Below are positions 16,303 through 24,756 of a stretch of DNA of 64,000 bases, piece by piece; within the stretch, counting starts at the first letter, position 1; every line of letters begins with the position of its first letter. Both the position numbers and the translations under genes were made by a program. The DNA is taken from positions 1-64,000 of the forward strand of contig SAAB01000001.1 of NCBI GenBank assembly GCA_009929615.1. Reading direction: 5' to 3'. Under the pieces are notes generated by a model. It was not told the DNA's origin. It did no database searches and saw only the letters and a list, made by a program, of their open reading frames with translations. The stretch comes from Clostridia bacterium. GTDB lineage: Bacteria; Bacillota; Clostridia; Lachnospirales; Lachnospiraceae.

Positions 16303-17555
16303 TGGTTATTGAATTAATTTCTGTTGGAACAGAGATTCTGCTTGGAAATATTACCAACACCAATGCAAGATATCTGGCAGAGGAGTGCGCAGTTCTCGGG
16401 CTCAGTGATTACTATCAGGTTACTGTTGGTGATAATGAAAAACGTCTGTCCGCAACCATTAAGACTGCGTTAAAACGTGCAGATATTATTTTATTAACAG
16501 GTGGACTTGGACCTACAGAAGACGACCTTACCCGGGAAACAGTTGCAAAAGTGCTGGGGCGGGAGATGAAAGAATCCCCTGAGATACATCAGCAGATTCA
16601 GGACTATTTTGAGCGTATGGGTGCCAGAGGAACCCCGGATAATAATTGGAAACAGGCTATGGTTATTGAAGGTGCCAAAATTGTGGAAAATCATAATGGA
16701 ACTGCACCGGGGATGATTGTGGAGGTTGATGAAACAAAACGGATTATTCTTATGCCGGGACCACCGGAAGAATTGAAGCAGATGTTTGAAGAAAGCATTG
16801 CACCGTACCTTGCAAGTCTGAATAATCAGGTGATTGTATCCAAGACTGTAAAAATCTGTGGTATGGGTGAAAGCAGGGTGGCAGAAGCCATTGCTGATTT
16901 AATTCAGGCCCAGACAAATCCAACGATAGGAACCTATGCTAAAGGTGGCGAAGTTCATCTGCGAATTACAGCCAGCGGCGAGGATTCTAAAGCGGCAAGA
17001 AAGAGTATCAAGCCGGTTGTCAAAGAAATAAAAAGCCGTTTCGGGGATAAAATATATACAACCAGAGAAAGTGAGTCTCTGGAGCAGCACGTTATTGGAC
17101 TTCTGAAGAGAAAGAGCATGACAGTGACAACAGCGGAATCCTGTACCGGAGGGCTGGTTGCCGGAGAGCTGATTAATGTTGCCGGGGCCTCTGAAGTTTT
17201 CAGAGAAGGTTATATAACCTATTCAAATGAAGCAAAGCACCGTATTCTCGGTGTGAAGAATAAAACCTTAAAAACCGAAGGTGCGGTAAGCGCCAAGTGT
17301 GCCGAAGAGATGGCCAAAGGTGCTGCAAAAGCAGCGAATGCCCGGGCAGCTATTTCTGTGACCGGTATTGCCGGACCTGATGGCGGTACACCGGAGAAAC
17401 CAGTAGGACTTGTATATATTGGCTGTTATATTGATGGTAAAGTATGGGTTGAGTCCTATCATATGAATGGAAACCGCCAGAAAGTCAGAGAATTGACTGT
17501 GAAGAAGGCGTTGGACATGCTTCGGCGGTGTATAAGCGATTCTGACCGGAGTTAA
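16302..17555 (+). CDS. cinA: CinA: nicotinamide-nucleotide amidase/ competence-damage protein
   Basis: This 417-residue protein has an N-terminal MoaB-like domain (residues 1 to about 170, with LTGGLGPTEDDLT) and a C-terminal CinA deamidase domain (about 255-410, with TTAESCTGGLVAGEL and ITGIAGPDGGTPEKPVGLVY). Family members hydrolyse ADP-ribose and deamidate NMN in pyridine nucleotide recycling, and are linked to competence in some Gram-positives. The start overlaps the pgsA stop. In many Firmicutes pgsA-cinA is followed by recA; here an unrelated lipoprotein follows instead. Confidence 0.93.
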   Translation: MVIELISVGTEILLGNITNTNARYLAEECAVLGLSDYYQVTVGDNEKRLSATIKTALKRADIILLTGGLGPTEDDLTRETVAKVLGREMKESPEIHQQIQDYFERMGARGTPDNNWKQAMVIEGAKIVENHNGTAPGMIVEVDETKRIILMPGPPEELKQMFEESIAPYLASLNNQVIVSKTVKICGMGESRVAEAIADLIQAQTNPTIGTYAKGGEVHLRITASGEDSKAARKSIKPVVKEIKSRFGDKIYTTRESESLEQHVIGLLKRKSMTVTTAESCTGGLVAGELINVAGASEVFREGYITYSNEAKHRILGVKNKTLKTEGAVSAKCAEEMAKGAAKAANARAAISVTGIAGPDGGTPEKPVGLVYIGCYIDGKVWVESYHMNGNRQKVRELTVKKALDMLRRCISDSDRS

Positions 17556-17566
17556 GGAGGCATCAT

Positions 17567-17593
17567 ATGGGCGCAAAAGATAAAAAGAAATGA
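17567..17593 (+). other. Eight-codon reading before the lipoprotein, ended by in-frame TGA
   Basis: AAGGAGG at 17554-17560 is ideally spaced from ATG 17567, which reads MGAKDKKK and then TGA at 17591-17593. The frame reopens at ATG 17597 (two codons later) in the same phase, directly as a lipoprotein signal sequence. The lysine-rich octapeptide is exactly what a signal peptide n-region should look like. The TGA is therefore either a nonsense mutation or sequencing error in the true N-terminus, or a leader that works by reinitiation. Confidence 0.6.
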
Positions 17594-17596
17594 ATA

Positions 17597-19459
17597 ATGA
17601 CAGGCATAATATGTCTGATGATGTGGATACTCTGTGGTTGCATGGGTAATACAAAGATAAGTATTGATACATCATTGACGGTGAATAAGAATTTCAAGGG
17701 CAGCAGAGAGATGTCAGCAGTCATTTCGGACAGCGTTTTCAAAAGGGCTTTTAACGGGGATTTAGAGGAACTGCAGAAGGTAGTGACGGAAAAATGTCCA
17801 TCAACTATGATTTGTTCGGCAGAAGAGGTCAACAATGGTGTAGAGATAACCATGACTTTAGAATTTGCAAGTCTTTCAGACTATACGAATAAAATCGGAC
17901 AAATTCTGGGAAAGACCCCGGGAATCTATTATGATGCTTCAAATTCTATTTTTAAGAGCGGATATATGATACAGGAGAACTTCTCATCACAGGAGTTGTT
18001 TAATTGGCTTCTTGAGGCCTTAAAAGAGGAATATACCGAATTTTCTGATGCAGAATTGGGTGATATTTTCACAAATGGTAAAACCCAGGTTATATATGAA
18101 GATGAAACAATAGAAACAAGTGAGCAGATTCATGTTGAAAAGATGGACTCCCACACCTTTGATACACTTTCTGTAGAGCTGACGATGAACGATGATGATT
18201 CTTATGGTGTGCTTATTAATTTTATCGTATCCAAAGAGGTTTATTATGATATGGGCGATAAGATGGATGATGCGATTAAGAAACTGGCACCGGATGGCGG
18301 TGTATATGAAGTCAATGAAGTGGATGAGCAGAGAGTCTATACAATTGGGTTTAGCGCCTATAATGAAACAACACTGTTATCCCAGTTAAATTCTGTGCTT
18401 CAAACAAAAAACTGCGAGTTTAAGGTTGAGGAGAATGGGGATGAATCGGACCCATTCCGTGCGAATAAAGTGATTACCCTTTATCTGGATGGCTCTTATT
18501 TCCTAGATTTCAGCAAGGATAATGCGGAATTGGTTTATAAACTAAATGCAGGCTCAGAATATTCTTTTGATCAGTGCGAATCGCTCACCGGGTTTCTTAA
18601 AGATTATTCCTATGATCACAGTGATAAATACACAAGTGTGTACATGACAGTCGGGCCTTCTGATCAGGTTCGTATCAGTCTGTCCTATGCCATCGATATT
18701 CAAAAGATAGAGGCTTATACAAAGATAACCAGTGATACATCACTGGACCGCAGCATGACCTTTAAATTTGATTCGGAAAAAGCAGCTTTGATGGGGGAAA
18801 CCTTTGAGAATAAGTTGAGAGCCCGAATGGATGAAGATATGACACTGGATGTAACGGATGAAGAAGGTGTAACTTCTTACAGAGTTAATATTCATGGGAA
18901 GAGTGTTGAAGAATTATCATTGAAAACAACGAAGTTTTTAGATGGTTCTGCAAATGAAGAAAATTTAACCAGTATGATTTCCGGAGGAAAATCCAAAAGA
19001 AAGATGCTCCGTACAAAATCCTATACGTTTGAAGATAGAATTAATTTTCAGCAGTTTTTAGGCAGTGCGGCAGTAGATGAGGGCATTTCCTATCAGATTG
19101 ATTATCCATCGGGATATACGGCGGCCTTTGAAAATGGAAGTTATACAGACATGGTGACTTCGGAGAATACATTGACCTGTACAACAAAGGACCAGATACT
19201 TGTTGTTAGTTCTAATGGTGCGACAGCTAATGTATCCGGAGTATCCCAGCTTATCATCTGGTGGGCCAGTCTGATATTGACAATATTCTCATTGGTGATG
19301 AATTTGAAACATATTGCCGGATACATCAGGCATAGACAGAAATATCTGTTAAAAACAGACCTGTCTCATGGAAGAAATCAGGTCTTTTTAACAGTAGGAA
19401 CAGTAGCATTGGTTGTATTTTTATTTACGTCTTTACGAATGATTTTTAGAGTTTATTGA
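17597..19459 (+). CDS. Large membrane-tethered lipoprotein, unknown function
   Basis: This 620-residue product begins with a hydrophobic stretch and lipobox-like LCGC, then a long acidic extracellular region. It ends with two membrane segments at about residues 548-568 and 592-612, the latter near the C-terminus. The body is rich in beta-type repeats without a family I recognise. The visible start at 17597 has no ribosome site; the strong site belongs to ATG 17567 in the same frame but separated by a TGA. The intact protein would thus start at 17567 with a KDKKK n-region. Its last 27 bases overlap the convergent gene at 19433. It may be co-transcribed with cinA. Confidence 0.6.
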   Translation: MTGIICLMMWILCGCMGNTKISIDTSLTVNKNFKGSREMSAVISDSVFKRAFNGDLEELQKVVTEKCPSTMICSAEEVNNGVEITMTLEFASLSDYTNKIGQILGKTPGIYYDASNSIFKSGYMIQENFSSQELFNWLLEALKEEYTEFSDAELGDIFTNGKTQVIYEDETIETSEQIHVEKMDSHTFDTLSVELTMNDDDSYGVLINFIVSKEVYYDMGDKMDDAIKKLAPDGGVYEVNEVDEQRVYTIGFSAYNETTLLSQLNSVLQTKNCEFKVEENGDESDPFRANKVITLYLDGSYFLDFSKDNAELVYKLNAGSEYSFDQCESLTGFLKDYSYDHSDKYTSVYMTVGPSDQVRISLSYAIDIQKIEAYTKITSDTSLDRSMTFKFDSEKAALMGETFENKLRARMDEDMTLDVTDEEGVTSYRVNIHGKSVEELSLKTTKFLDGSANEENLTSMISGGKSKRKMLRTKSYTFEDRINFQQFLGSAAVDEGISYQIDYPSGYTAAFENGSYTDMVTSENTLTCTTKDQILVVSSNGATANVSGVSQLIIWWASLILTIFSLVMNLKHIAGYIRHRQKYLLKTDLSHGRNQVFLTVGTVALVVFLFTSLRMIFRVY

Positions 19460-20077
19460 TTTCTTTCGATACAGGATGAAACATAGAAGGCTTGAAAGAA
19501 TGATTAAGCCAAGAATCATCAGGGCACAGTGCATAAAATAACCGTCTGGAAGCAATAGAATAATTGGGTCGGTAGATGCATCGAATATCCAATAGTCGTT
19601 ATTAAAAAATATTTCATGAAATGTAACAAAAAACTGGTCCCAGTTCAGGGCGATTAGAATACCAAGAATTGCCGGAAGGGCAAGGGAAAGAACAGAAGTC
19701 AGCTTTAGATAAGCTGGCTTTTGTTTTTTCTTTTTTAAATACCAGATGCCGATAATACTTCCAATAAGACTTAGTGGAAAAAGAACGGCCTGGATAAAGA
19801 CAAAGATACGTTTTACTTCGACAAAATGAATCTGTGCTTCTTTGGACATAGGAAGACTTGGAAAGTTTAATTCACCCTGATAAAACACAGAGTTATATTC
19901 AATCAGAGCATTGTAGTTTTCACGAATTTCGGCATCGGTGTATCCGGTTTCCTCTGAAAGGTTGTATATGCCCATGTCTATATAATAAAGAGGTTTAAAG
20001 TTAAGAGTGATGACAACAGAGGCGGAGATAATACACAGTGTTAGCGCCAATGCTGTAAGAAAATGTTTTAAATGCAT
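19433..20077 (-). CDS. TIGR01906/DUF1461-type integral membrane protein
   Basis: This is a 214-residue protein with four membrane segments (about residues 5-25, 92-112, 125-145 and 180-205) and an extracellular loop containing EIRENYNALIEY. This arrangement is that of the TIGR01906/DUF1461 family of Firmicute membrane proteins, whose general role is unsettled. GGAGG precedes the ATG. The 3' end overlaps the convergent lipoprotein gene by 27 bases, so no terminator separates them. Confidence 0.75.
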   Translation of the reverse strand: MHLKHFLTALALTLCIISASVVITLNFKPLYYIDMGIYNLSEETGYTDAEIRENYNALIEYNSVFYQGELNFPSLPMSKEAQIHFVEVKRIFVFIQAVLFPLSLIGSIIGIWYLKKKKQKPAYLKLTSVLSLALPAILGILIALNWDQFFVTFHEIFFNNDYWIFDASTDPIILLLPDGYFMHCALMILGLIILSSLLCFILYRKKSINSKNHS

Positions 20078-20118
20078 GAAAAGACCTCCAAAATTTGTAT
20101 TTTTATTTGTATAAGTAT

Positions 20119-20147
20119 ATCACAAACTTGAAGTTTTATGGTATACT
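20119..20147 (+). promoter_or_regulatory. Probable promoter of the queKTL operon
   Basis: TATACT at 20142-20147 is a good -10 box. A poor -35 (ATCACA, 20119-20124) lies 17 bases upstream. Transcription would start near 20154, ahead of the riboswitch. Confidence 0.5.
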
Positions 20148-20180
20148 GATTTGGCTATTCATAAAATCAGAGGGCGAGGC

Positions 20181-20222
20181 TCTCTGGACTGGTTCGGAAA
20201 CTTCCCAGGATAAAAAACCAAG
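20181..20222 (+). promoter_or_regulatory. Candidate preQ1-I riboswitch
   Basis: The sequence fits the preQ1 class I aptamer. Stem P1 is TCTGG (20183-20187) with CCAGG (20205-20209). An A-rich tail ATAAAAAA (20210-20217) follows directly. The tail's CCA (20218-20220, extended to AACCA) pairs back to TGG (20190-20192, extended to TGGTT) in the loop, making the H-type pseudoknot P2. A C-rich element lies at the P1 junction, where the ligand-binding cytosine is expected. It sits about 15 bases ahead of the queK ribosome site, so control of translation is likely. The loop between P2 and P1 is longer than in the Bacillus example. Confidence 0.7.
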
Positions 20223-20247
20223 AATCTGAAAAGATAGGAGAATGAAT

Positions 20248-21234
20248 ATGAAAGAAAGAGTTATTATTGATTGTGACCCGGGAATTGATGACAGCCTGGC
20301 ACTCATGTATGCTCTGTCCGCACCGGAACTGGAGGTTATTGGGATTACCATAGTCTGCGGTAATGTACCGGTGGATTTAGGGATAGAGAATGCACGAAAA
20401 GTATGCCGTCTTATGGGACGGGAAGACATTCCGATTTATGCCGGAGCGGAAGATCCCTTGAAACGTCCTCTTGTGACAGCACAGGATACCCATGGAATGG
20501 ACGGTCTGGGTGAGGCAGGAGTAACTCCTGTTAAAGAGACGGAACGGGCCTATGACCATTTTAAAGGGGATGAAAGTCTTTCGGATTTACCGGAAGCTGT
20601 TCAGTTTATTGTTCAGAAACTGAAAGAAGAAACACTGTCCATCATTGCCATTGGTCCTTTGACCAATATTGCCATGGCTTTAAAAGTATCTCCAGAGGTA
20701 TTTTCGCATCTGAAACGCTTTGTTTCTATGGGTGGTAATTTTAAAAGTTTTGGAAATTGTTCACCGGTGGCAGAATTTAATTATTGGGTGGACCCGGAAG
20801 GGGCAAAATATGTTTTCGAACATATCAGCTGCCAGGTAGAGATGGTAGGCCTGGATGTCACACGACAGATTGTGTTGACGCCGGAGCTTATTGAAAGTCT
20901 GACCCGTCTGGAAGATGATAAGGCGGACTTTATTGTAAAGATTACAAAGTTTTATGTGGATTTTCATAAAAAACAGGAGGGAATTGATGGCTGTGTCATC
21001 AATGACCCTCTGGCAATTGCTTATTTTATTCACAAGGAATTATGCCGGGGGTTAGATGCCTATACGACGGTTGAAACAGAAGGGCTTTGTGTGGGCCAGT
21101 CCGTCGTGGATGAAAAAGGCTTTTGGAGAAAGAAACCAAGCAGCTATGTACTGACTCGGGTGGATGCTTCAGCTTTCATGACGTATTTCTTTAATGCCCT
21201 TTTTGAGAAAAAGGCAGAGGGAGGTGCGAGATGA
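20248..21234 (+). CDS. queK: Queuosine hydrolase QueK (nucleoside hydrolase family)
   Basis: This 328-residue inosine/uridine-type nucleoside hydrolase has the calcium-binding motif DCDPGIDDSLAL at its N-terminus and VINDPLAIAYF near the end. Nucleoside hydrolases split the N-glycosidic bond. In Clostridioides difficile a member of this family, QueK, releases queuine from queuosine and is encoded with QueT and QueL, as here. The queuosine substrate is inferred from that neighbourhood and the preQ1 riboswitch-like leader. ATG 20248 fits AGGAG spacing better than ATG 20242. The stop overlaps queT by four bases (ATGA). Confidence 0.82.
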   Translation: MKERVIIDCDPGIDDSLALMYALSAPELEVIGITIVCGNVPVDLGIENARKVCRLMGREDIPIYAGAEDPLKRPLVTAQDTHGMDGLGEAGVTPVKETERAYDHFKGDESLSDLPEAVQFIVQKLKEETLSIIAIGPLTNIAMALKVSPEVFSHLKRFVSMGGNFKSFGNCSPVAEFNYWVDPEGAKYVFEHISCQVEMVGLDVTRQIVLTPELIESLTRLEDDKADFIVKITKFYVDFHKKQEGIDGCVINDPLAIAYFIHKELCRGLDAYTTVETEGLCVGQSVVDEKGFWRKKPSSYVLTRVDASAFMTYFFNALFEKKAEGGAR

Positions 21235-21812
21235 CAACCGGAAAGAAATTTACAACCATTAAACAGTGTATGGTTGCGTTAGGCATTGTTTTAAACATAT
21301 TAGGTGCTTTTCTTGCTTTGAATCTGAGGCTTCCTATTTATCTGGATTCTATTGGGACGGTACTCACAGGAGCCCTTTTGGGACCGGTTTATGGTGTGGC
21401 AACAGGCGTGCTTGGCAGCTTAATTAGTGGTATTACTTTTGATATATATTCCTTGTATTATGCACCGGTTCAGATTCTGACAGGACTGATGGCTGGATTA
21501 TTATTTCAGACGAAATGGCTGAAAGGAAGATGGCTGCCGTTAGGAAGCTTTGTGCTTTCTCTGCCGACATCCATGGCCAGTGCGGCGATTACAGCTGTGA
21601 TTTTCGGAGGAATTACCTCATCGGGTTCATCGTATCTGGTTATTTTGATGAATAATCTGGGAATGAATCTCACCCTGAGCTGTTTTATTGTGCAGGTACT
21701 GACAGATTATGGTGATAAGCTGGTAGCGGTGTTACTGGTAACAGCGGCCCTGAAGGTATTGACACCGGAGATGAAAGGCAGAATACGCGGAGGTGGACAT
21801 GGAGCGTTATAG
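21231..21812 (+). CDS. queT: ECF transporter S component, queuosine/queuine uptake (QueT-like)
   Basis: This 193-residue protein has about six membrane segments and the general look of an ECF transporter substrate-binding S component, including the small-residue-rich NLRLPIYLDSIGTVLTGALL region typical of that family. S components bind vitamins or related molecules and work with a shared energising module encoded elsewhere. Its place between queK and queL, with overlaps at both ends, points to queuosine or queuine as substrate. That specificity is inference from the C. difficile cluster. Confidence 0.82.
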   Translation: MTTGKKFTTIKQCMVALGIVLNILGAFLALNLRLPIYLDSIGTVLTGALLGPVYGVATGVLGSLISGITFDIYSLYYAPVQILTGLMAGLLFQTKWLKGRWLPLGSFVLSLPTSMASAAITAVIFGGITSSGSSYLVILMNNLGMNLTLSCFIVQVLTDYGDKLVAVLLVTAALKVLTPEMKGRIRGGGHGAL

Positions 21813-22488
21813 CCGTATTACAGATAAAAACCAAAGAGAGATTGTACTTTTAAAGGCAAAACCCTGTGCATGGGGCAAATGCCGGTTTTGCGATTATATC
21901 GATGATAATTCGGACAACATTCCGGAGATGGTGAAACTGAACCGGGAAGTTCTGGCCAATGTCACAGGGAAATTTGGCGTTCTTGAAGTTATTGATTCAG
22001 CCAGTTGTTTTGAACTGCCAAAGGAGACGCTTGAAGATATAAGGGAAGTGATTGAAGAGAAAAAGATTAAGAAACTATTTTTTGAAAGTCACTGGATGTA
22101 TCGAAAACGTTTAGATGAGATGAGAGCGTTTTTTAAGATTCCGATTGTTTATAAAATTGGTATAGAGACTTTTGATGAAGATTTCAGAGAAAACTATCTG
22201 AACAAACATGCAGATTTTAAAGAGCCGGAAGAAGTGGCGGCTTATTTTGATTCACCTTGTTTAATGGTGGGCATTAAAGGCCAGACAAAAGAAATGATTA
22301 CCCGGGATATAGATATATTAAAAAAATATTTTAAACTGGGCACAATCAATGTATATACAGATAATACAACGGATGTAAAAAAGGACCCGGAATTAATCCG
22401 GTGGTTTGCCGAGAATTATCAATGGCTTAAGAATGACCCGTCGGTTGAAGTTCTTTTTGAAAATACAGACTTTGGTGTAGGAGATTAA
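21799..22488 (+). CDS. queL: Queuine lyase QueL (radical SAM)
   Basis: This compact 229-residue radical SAM protein has an iron-sulfur motif near the N-terminus, PCAWGKCRFCDY, with Cys spacing 4 and 2. In C. difficile QueL converts queuine to preQ1, which tRNA-guanine transglycosylase can then insert into tRNA. Both the gene order queK-queT-queL and the size match. ATG 21799 is preceded by GGAGGTG; it overlaps the end of queT by 14 bases. A GTG two codons upstream lies inside the ribosome site and is rejected. A strong terminator follows. Confidence 0.82.
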   Translation: MERYSRITDKNQREIVLLKAKPCAWGKCRFCDYIDDNSDNIPEMVKLNREVLANVTGKFGVLEVIDSASCFELPKETLEDIREVIEEKKIKKLFFESHWMYRKRLDEMRAFFKIPIVYKIGIETFDEDFRENYLNKHADFKEPEEVAAYFDSPCLMVGIKGQTKEMITRDIDILKKYFKLGTINVYTDNTTDVKKDPELIRWFAENYQWLKNDPSVEVLFENTDFGVGD

Positions 22489-22493
22489 GGATA

Positions 22494-22538
22494 AAAAACT
22501 CCACACAGCAGATACTCATATCTGTTGTGTGGAGTTTT
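22494..22538. terminator. Bidirectional terminator after queL
   Basis: A stem of about 20 bp (22494-22514 with 22519-22538, AAAAACTCCACACA with TGTGTGGAGTTTTT) ends in A- and T-tracts. It separates queL from the convergent minus-strand gene. Confidence 0.92.
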
Positions 22539-22544
22539 TGCTTT

Positions 22545-23363
22545 TTAATAATCGTCATATTTAAGACTCTGATACTGTCTGTAAGCAAACAAAGTAGTTC
22601 CCACAGCCAAAACAATAACAATGACTTCCGCAAGGGCTGTACTGGCAATCACGCCGGATTGAGAAAGATTCATGATAAAAATCATTAATGCGTGCAGCAG
22701 AACAGACAGCGGAATGAAAAGATATTTCTTTCGTGTAATAGCTTTGTACATCAAAATGGAAAGACTGATTTGTAAAATCAATACGCATACACGTTCCACA
22801 CTGACAAGTAAGTAATTCGCAGATGGTGTATTTACCAGTGTTGTCAGATATTTTGCGATAGAAGCACCTTCTTCTGCAGTTGTGGCCTGTGCTGAATAGG
22901 TTTCAATACTGCCATACTGATTCAAAGCCATAGATATGATAATGTTCTGAACCATCGTCCAGGCACCTACTGTAAAGGCCTCGATGCCGCCGTGACCGAT
23001 ACCATAGATAAAAGCATCTTCTTTTCGGGCATTTTTCATGATGACGGTCAAACAGAAAAAGCGTCCGGCCTCTTCAAAAATACCGGCAGCCAGTCCGAGA
23101 TAAAGGGCGTTCACCACAGGATTATTCAGAATCTGCTGACTAAAAGCGGTTGTTCCGGATAAGAAAGATTCATGGGCAAAACTTTCAAGAACGAAAGCAA
23201 AAATAATATAAGTAATAGCCCCCATGAAAAAGGACTGTATTCTTGCATGAAATCTGTTTTTAAAAGAAAAAAGCAAGATGAGTGGGATGGCAATACATAT
23301 AATTGCCGTTAATCCCATACAGATGAAGGACATCTGAGGAATGAGCGGTGTCGTTGTTGTCAT
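22545..23363 (-). CDS. YhfC-family intramembrane metalloprotease-like protein
   Basis: This is a 272-residue polytopic protein (about seven to eight membrane segments) of the YhfC group, related to PrsW/CPBP proteases. The two metal-site motifs are GIFEEAGRF and GIGHGGIEA in consecutive membrane helices. The biological substrate is unknown. AGGAGG-like GGGAGGA precedes the ATG at 23363. A promoter is visible on the minus strand, TTGAGT (23427-23432) and TATACT (23404-23409) with 17 bp between. It is transcribed away from the GntR/ABC operon, with 157 bases shared between them. Confidence 0.82.
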   Translation of the reverse strand: MTTTTPLIPQMSFICMGLTAIICIAIPLILLFSFKNRFHARIQSFFMGAITYIIFAFVLESFAHESFLSGTTAFSQQILNNPVVNALYLGLAAGIFEEAGRFFCLTVIMKNARKEDAFIYGIGHGGIEAFTVGAWTMVQNIIISMALNQYGSIETYSAQATTAEEGASIAKYLTTLVNTPSANYLLVSVERVCVLILQISLSILMYKAITRKKYLFIPLSVLLHALMIFIMNLSQSGVIASTALAEVIVIVLAVGTTLFAYRQYQSLKYDDY

Positions 23364-23445
23364 GGTTAAATCCTCCCGATAGAGATATTTTAGTTATTAA
23401 AATAGTATACCTTTTTTTGGAAAAAAACTCAACCGTAAATAAGTG

Positions 23446-23495
23446 TTGACAGTGTATATACACAGTGGTATATTGTATATATAAAGAATATACAA
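23446..23495 (+). promoter_or_regulatory. Promoter and operators of the gntR-ABC operon
   Basis: TTGACA (23446-23451) and TATATT (23469-23474) flank a 17-bp spacer. Within it lies a perfect 12-bp palindrome, GTGTATATACAC (23452-23463). A second inverted repeat, TTGTATAT...ATATACAA (23473-23480 with 23488-23495), overlaps the probable start of transcription. A repressor bound at either site would block polymerase, which suits autoregulation by the GntR protein encoded next. Confidence 0.8.
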
Positions 23496-23520
23496 TAATC
23501 TAAAGAAGTGAGGCGGGAAC

Positions 23521-23895
23521 ATGAATATATTCATTAGTAATTCGAGTGGCCGACCCATATATGAGCAGATTACAACCCAGATTAAGGATTTAATCATACG
23601 GGGAGAGCTTAGGGGCGGCGAGATGCTTCCATCCATGAGAGCCTTGGCGAAGGATCTGCATATCAGTGTCATTACGACAAAACGGGCTTATGAAGATTTA
23701 GAGCGGGACGGTTTTATTCATACTCTGGTAGGCAAGGGAAGTTTTGTGGCAGATGCAGATATGGAGATGATGAAAGAGGAGCAGTATCGAAAGATAGAAG
23801 AGCTGCTGAGCGAAGGGGCCCGACTGGCAAAACGCAGTGGCATAGAGTGTAGGGAGCTTCAGGAAATTATACAAATGGTCTATGAGGAGGAATAA
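23521..23895 (+). CDS. GntR-family regulator, YtrA subgroup
   Basis: The 124-residue product has an N-terminal winged-helix domain (residues 5-75, with SGRPIYEQITTQIKDLIIRG and SMRALAKDLHISVITTKRAYEDLE) and only a short helical tail, the layout of the YtrA subgroup. These usually repress adjacent ABC transporter genes. The ABC ATPase starts 2 bases after its stop. Palindromes in its own promoter suggest autorepression. The inducing signal is unknown; YtrA members often respond to cell-wall-active compounds. Confidence 0.9.
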   Translation: MNIFISNSSGRPIYEQITTQIKDLIIRGELRGGEMLPSMRALAKDLHISVITTKRAYEDLERDGFIHTLVGKGSFVADADMEMMKEEQYRKIEELLSEGARLAKRSGIECRELQEIIQMVYEEE

Positions 23896-23897
23896 AG

Positions 23898-24755
23898 ATG
23901 GAATATATGATTGAAGTTGATGGGCTATACAAAACTTATCCGGGATTCAGCCTGAAAGATATTTGCTTTAAGGTTCCGGGCGGATGTATTATGGGATTAA
24001 TTGGTGAAAATGGTGCAGGAAAGTCAACGACGATTAAAGCAATATTAGATTTGATACATATTGATAAGGGAAATGTCAAAGTACTGGGCCGGGACATGAA
24101 AAAAGACGGTGCAGATATTCGAGAAGATATCGGTGTTGTTCTTGACGGTGCAGGTTTTCATGAAGCTCTCAAAGCAAAAGAAATTCCTAAATTTATGAGT
24201 AAGATTTACAAAAGCTGGGATAACCCTTATTATGAGGCACTTCTTCACAAGTTTTCCATACCGACGGATAAACGGCTTAAAAAGTTTTCAACAGGTATGC
24301 GAATGAAATTGATGATTGCAGCAGCGATGGCACATCGTCCAAAACTTTTGATTCTGGATGAGGCAACCAGCGGTCTTGACCCGGTAGTTCGTGATGAGAT
24401 TTTAGATATGTTTTTAGAGTTTATACAGGACGATGAACATAGTATTCTCATTTCTTCACATATAACCAGTGATTTGGAGAAGGTTGCGGATTATATTACA
24501 TTCATCCATAAAGGAGAAATTTTCTTATCTGAAGAGAAAGACCGGATTATGGAAGAATATGGAATTATTCATTGTCGTCCGGAAGATGTGGAAACTATTG
24601 AAAAAGCCCATATTGTTGGCGTCAGTCACGGAACCTATAGCTGTGAGGTCCTTGTAGATAATCGAGAAACGATGCATCAACAGCATCCGACACTGATGAT
24701 TGACCCGATTAAGTTAGAGGATGTTCTTATCTTTAAAGTTAAGGGGGAGAATTAG
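23898..24755 (+). CDS. ABC transporter ATP-binding protein
   Basis: This 285-residue ATPase subunit has Walker A GENGAGKST, a signature variant FSTGMRMKLMIAAAM, Walker B LLILDEATSGLDP and the H-loop SSHITSDLE. The C-terminal 65 residues extend beyond the core domain, as in ATPases of the BcrA/YtrB kind. It is flanked by its GntR regulator (2 bases upstream) and membrane partner (1 base downstream). The transported molecule is not evident; drug or peptide export is common for this arrangement. Confidence 0.92.
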   Translation: MEYMIEVDGLYKTYPGFSLKDICFKVPGGCIMGLIGENGAGKSTTIKAILDLIHIDKGNVKVLGRDMKKDGADIREDIGVVLDGAGFHEALKAKEIPKFMSKIYKSWDNPYYEALLHKFSIPTDKRLKKFSTGMRMKLMIAAAMAHRPKLLILDEATSGLDPVVRDEILDMFLEFIQDDEHSILISSHITSDLEKVADYITFIHKGEIFLSEEKDRIMEEYGIIHCRPEDVETIEKAHIVGVSHGTYSCEVLVDNRETMHQQHPTLMIDPIKLEDVLIFKVKGEN

Positions 24756-24756
24756 T

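Noticed and set aside
17591-17593. TGA read as selenocysteine in the lipoprotein
   Set aside because: The codon falls in a signal peptide n-region, where selenocysteine makes no sense, and no SECIS-like hairpin follows directly.
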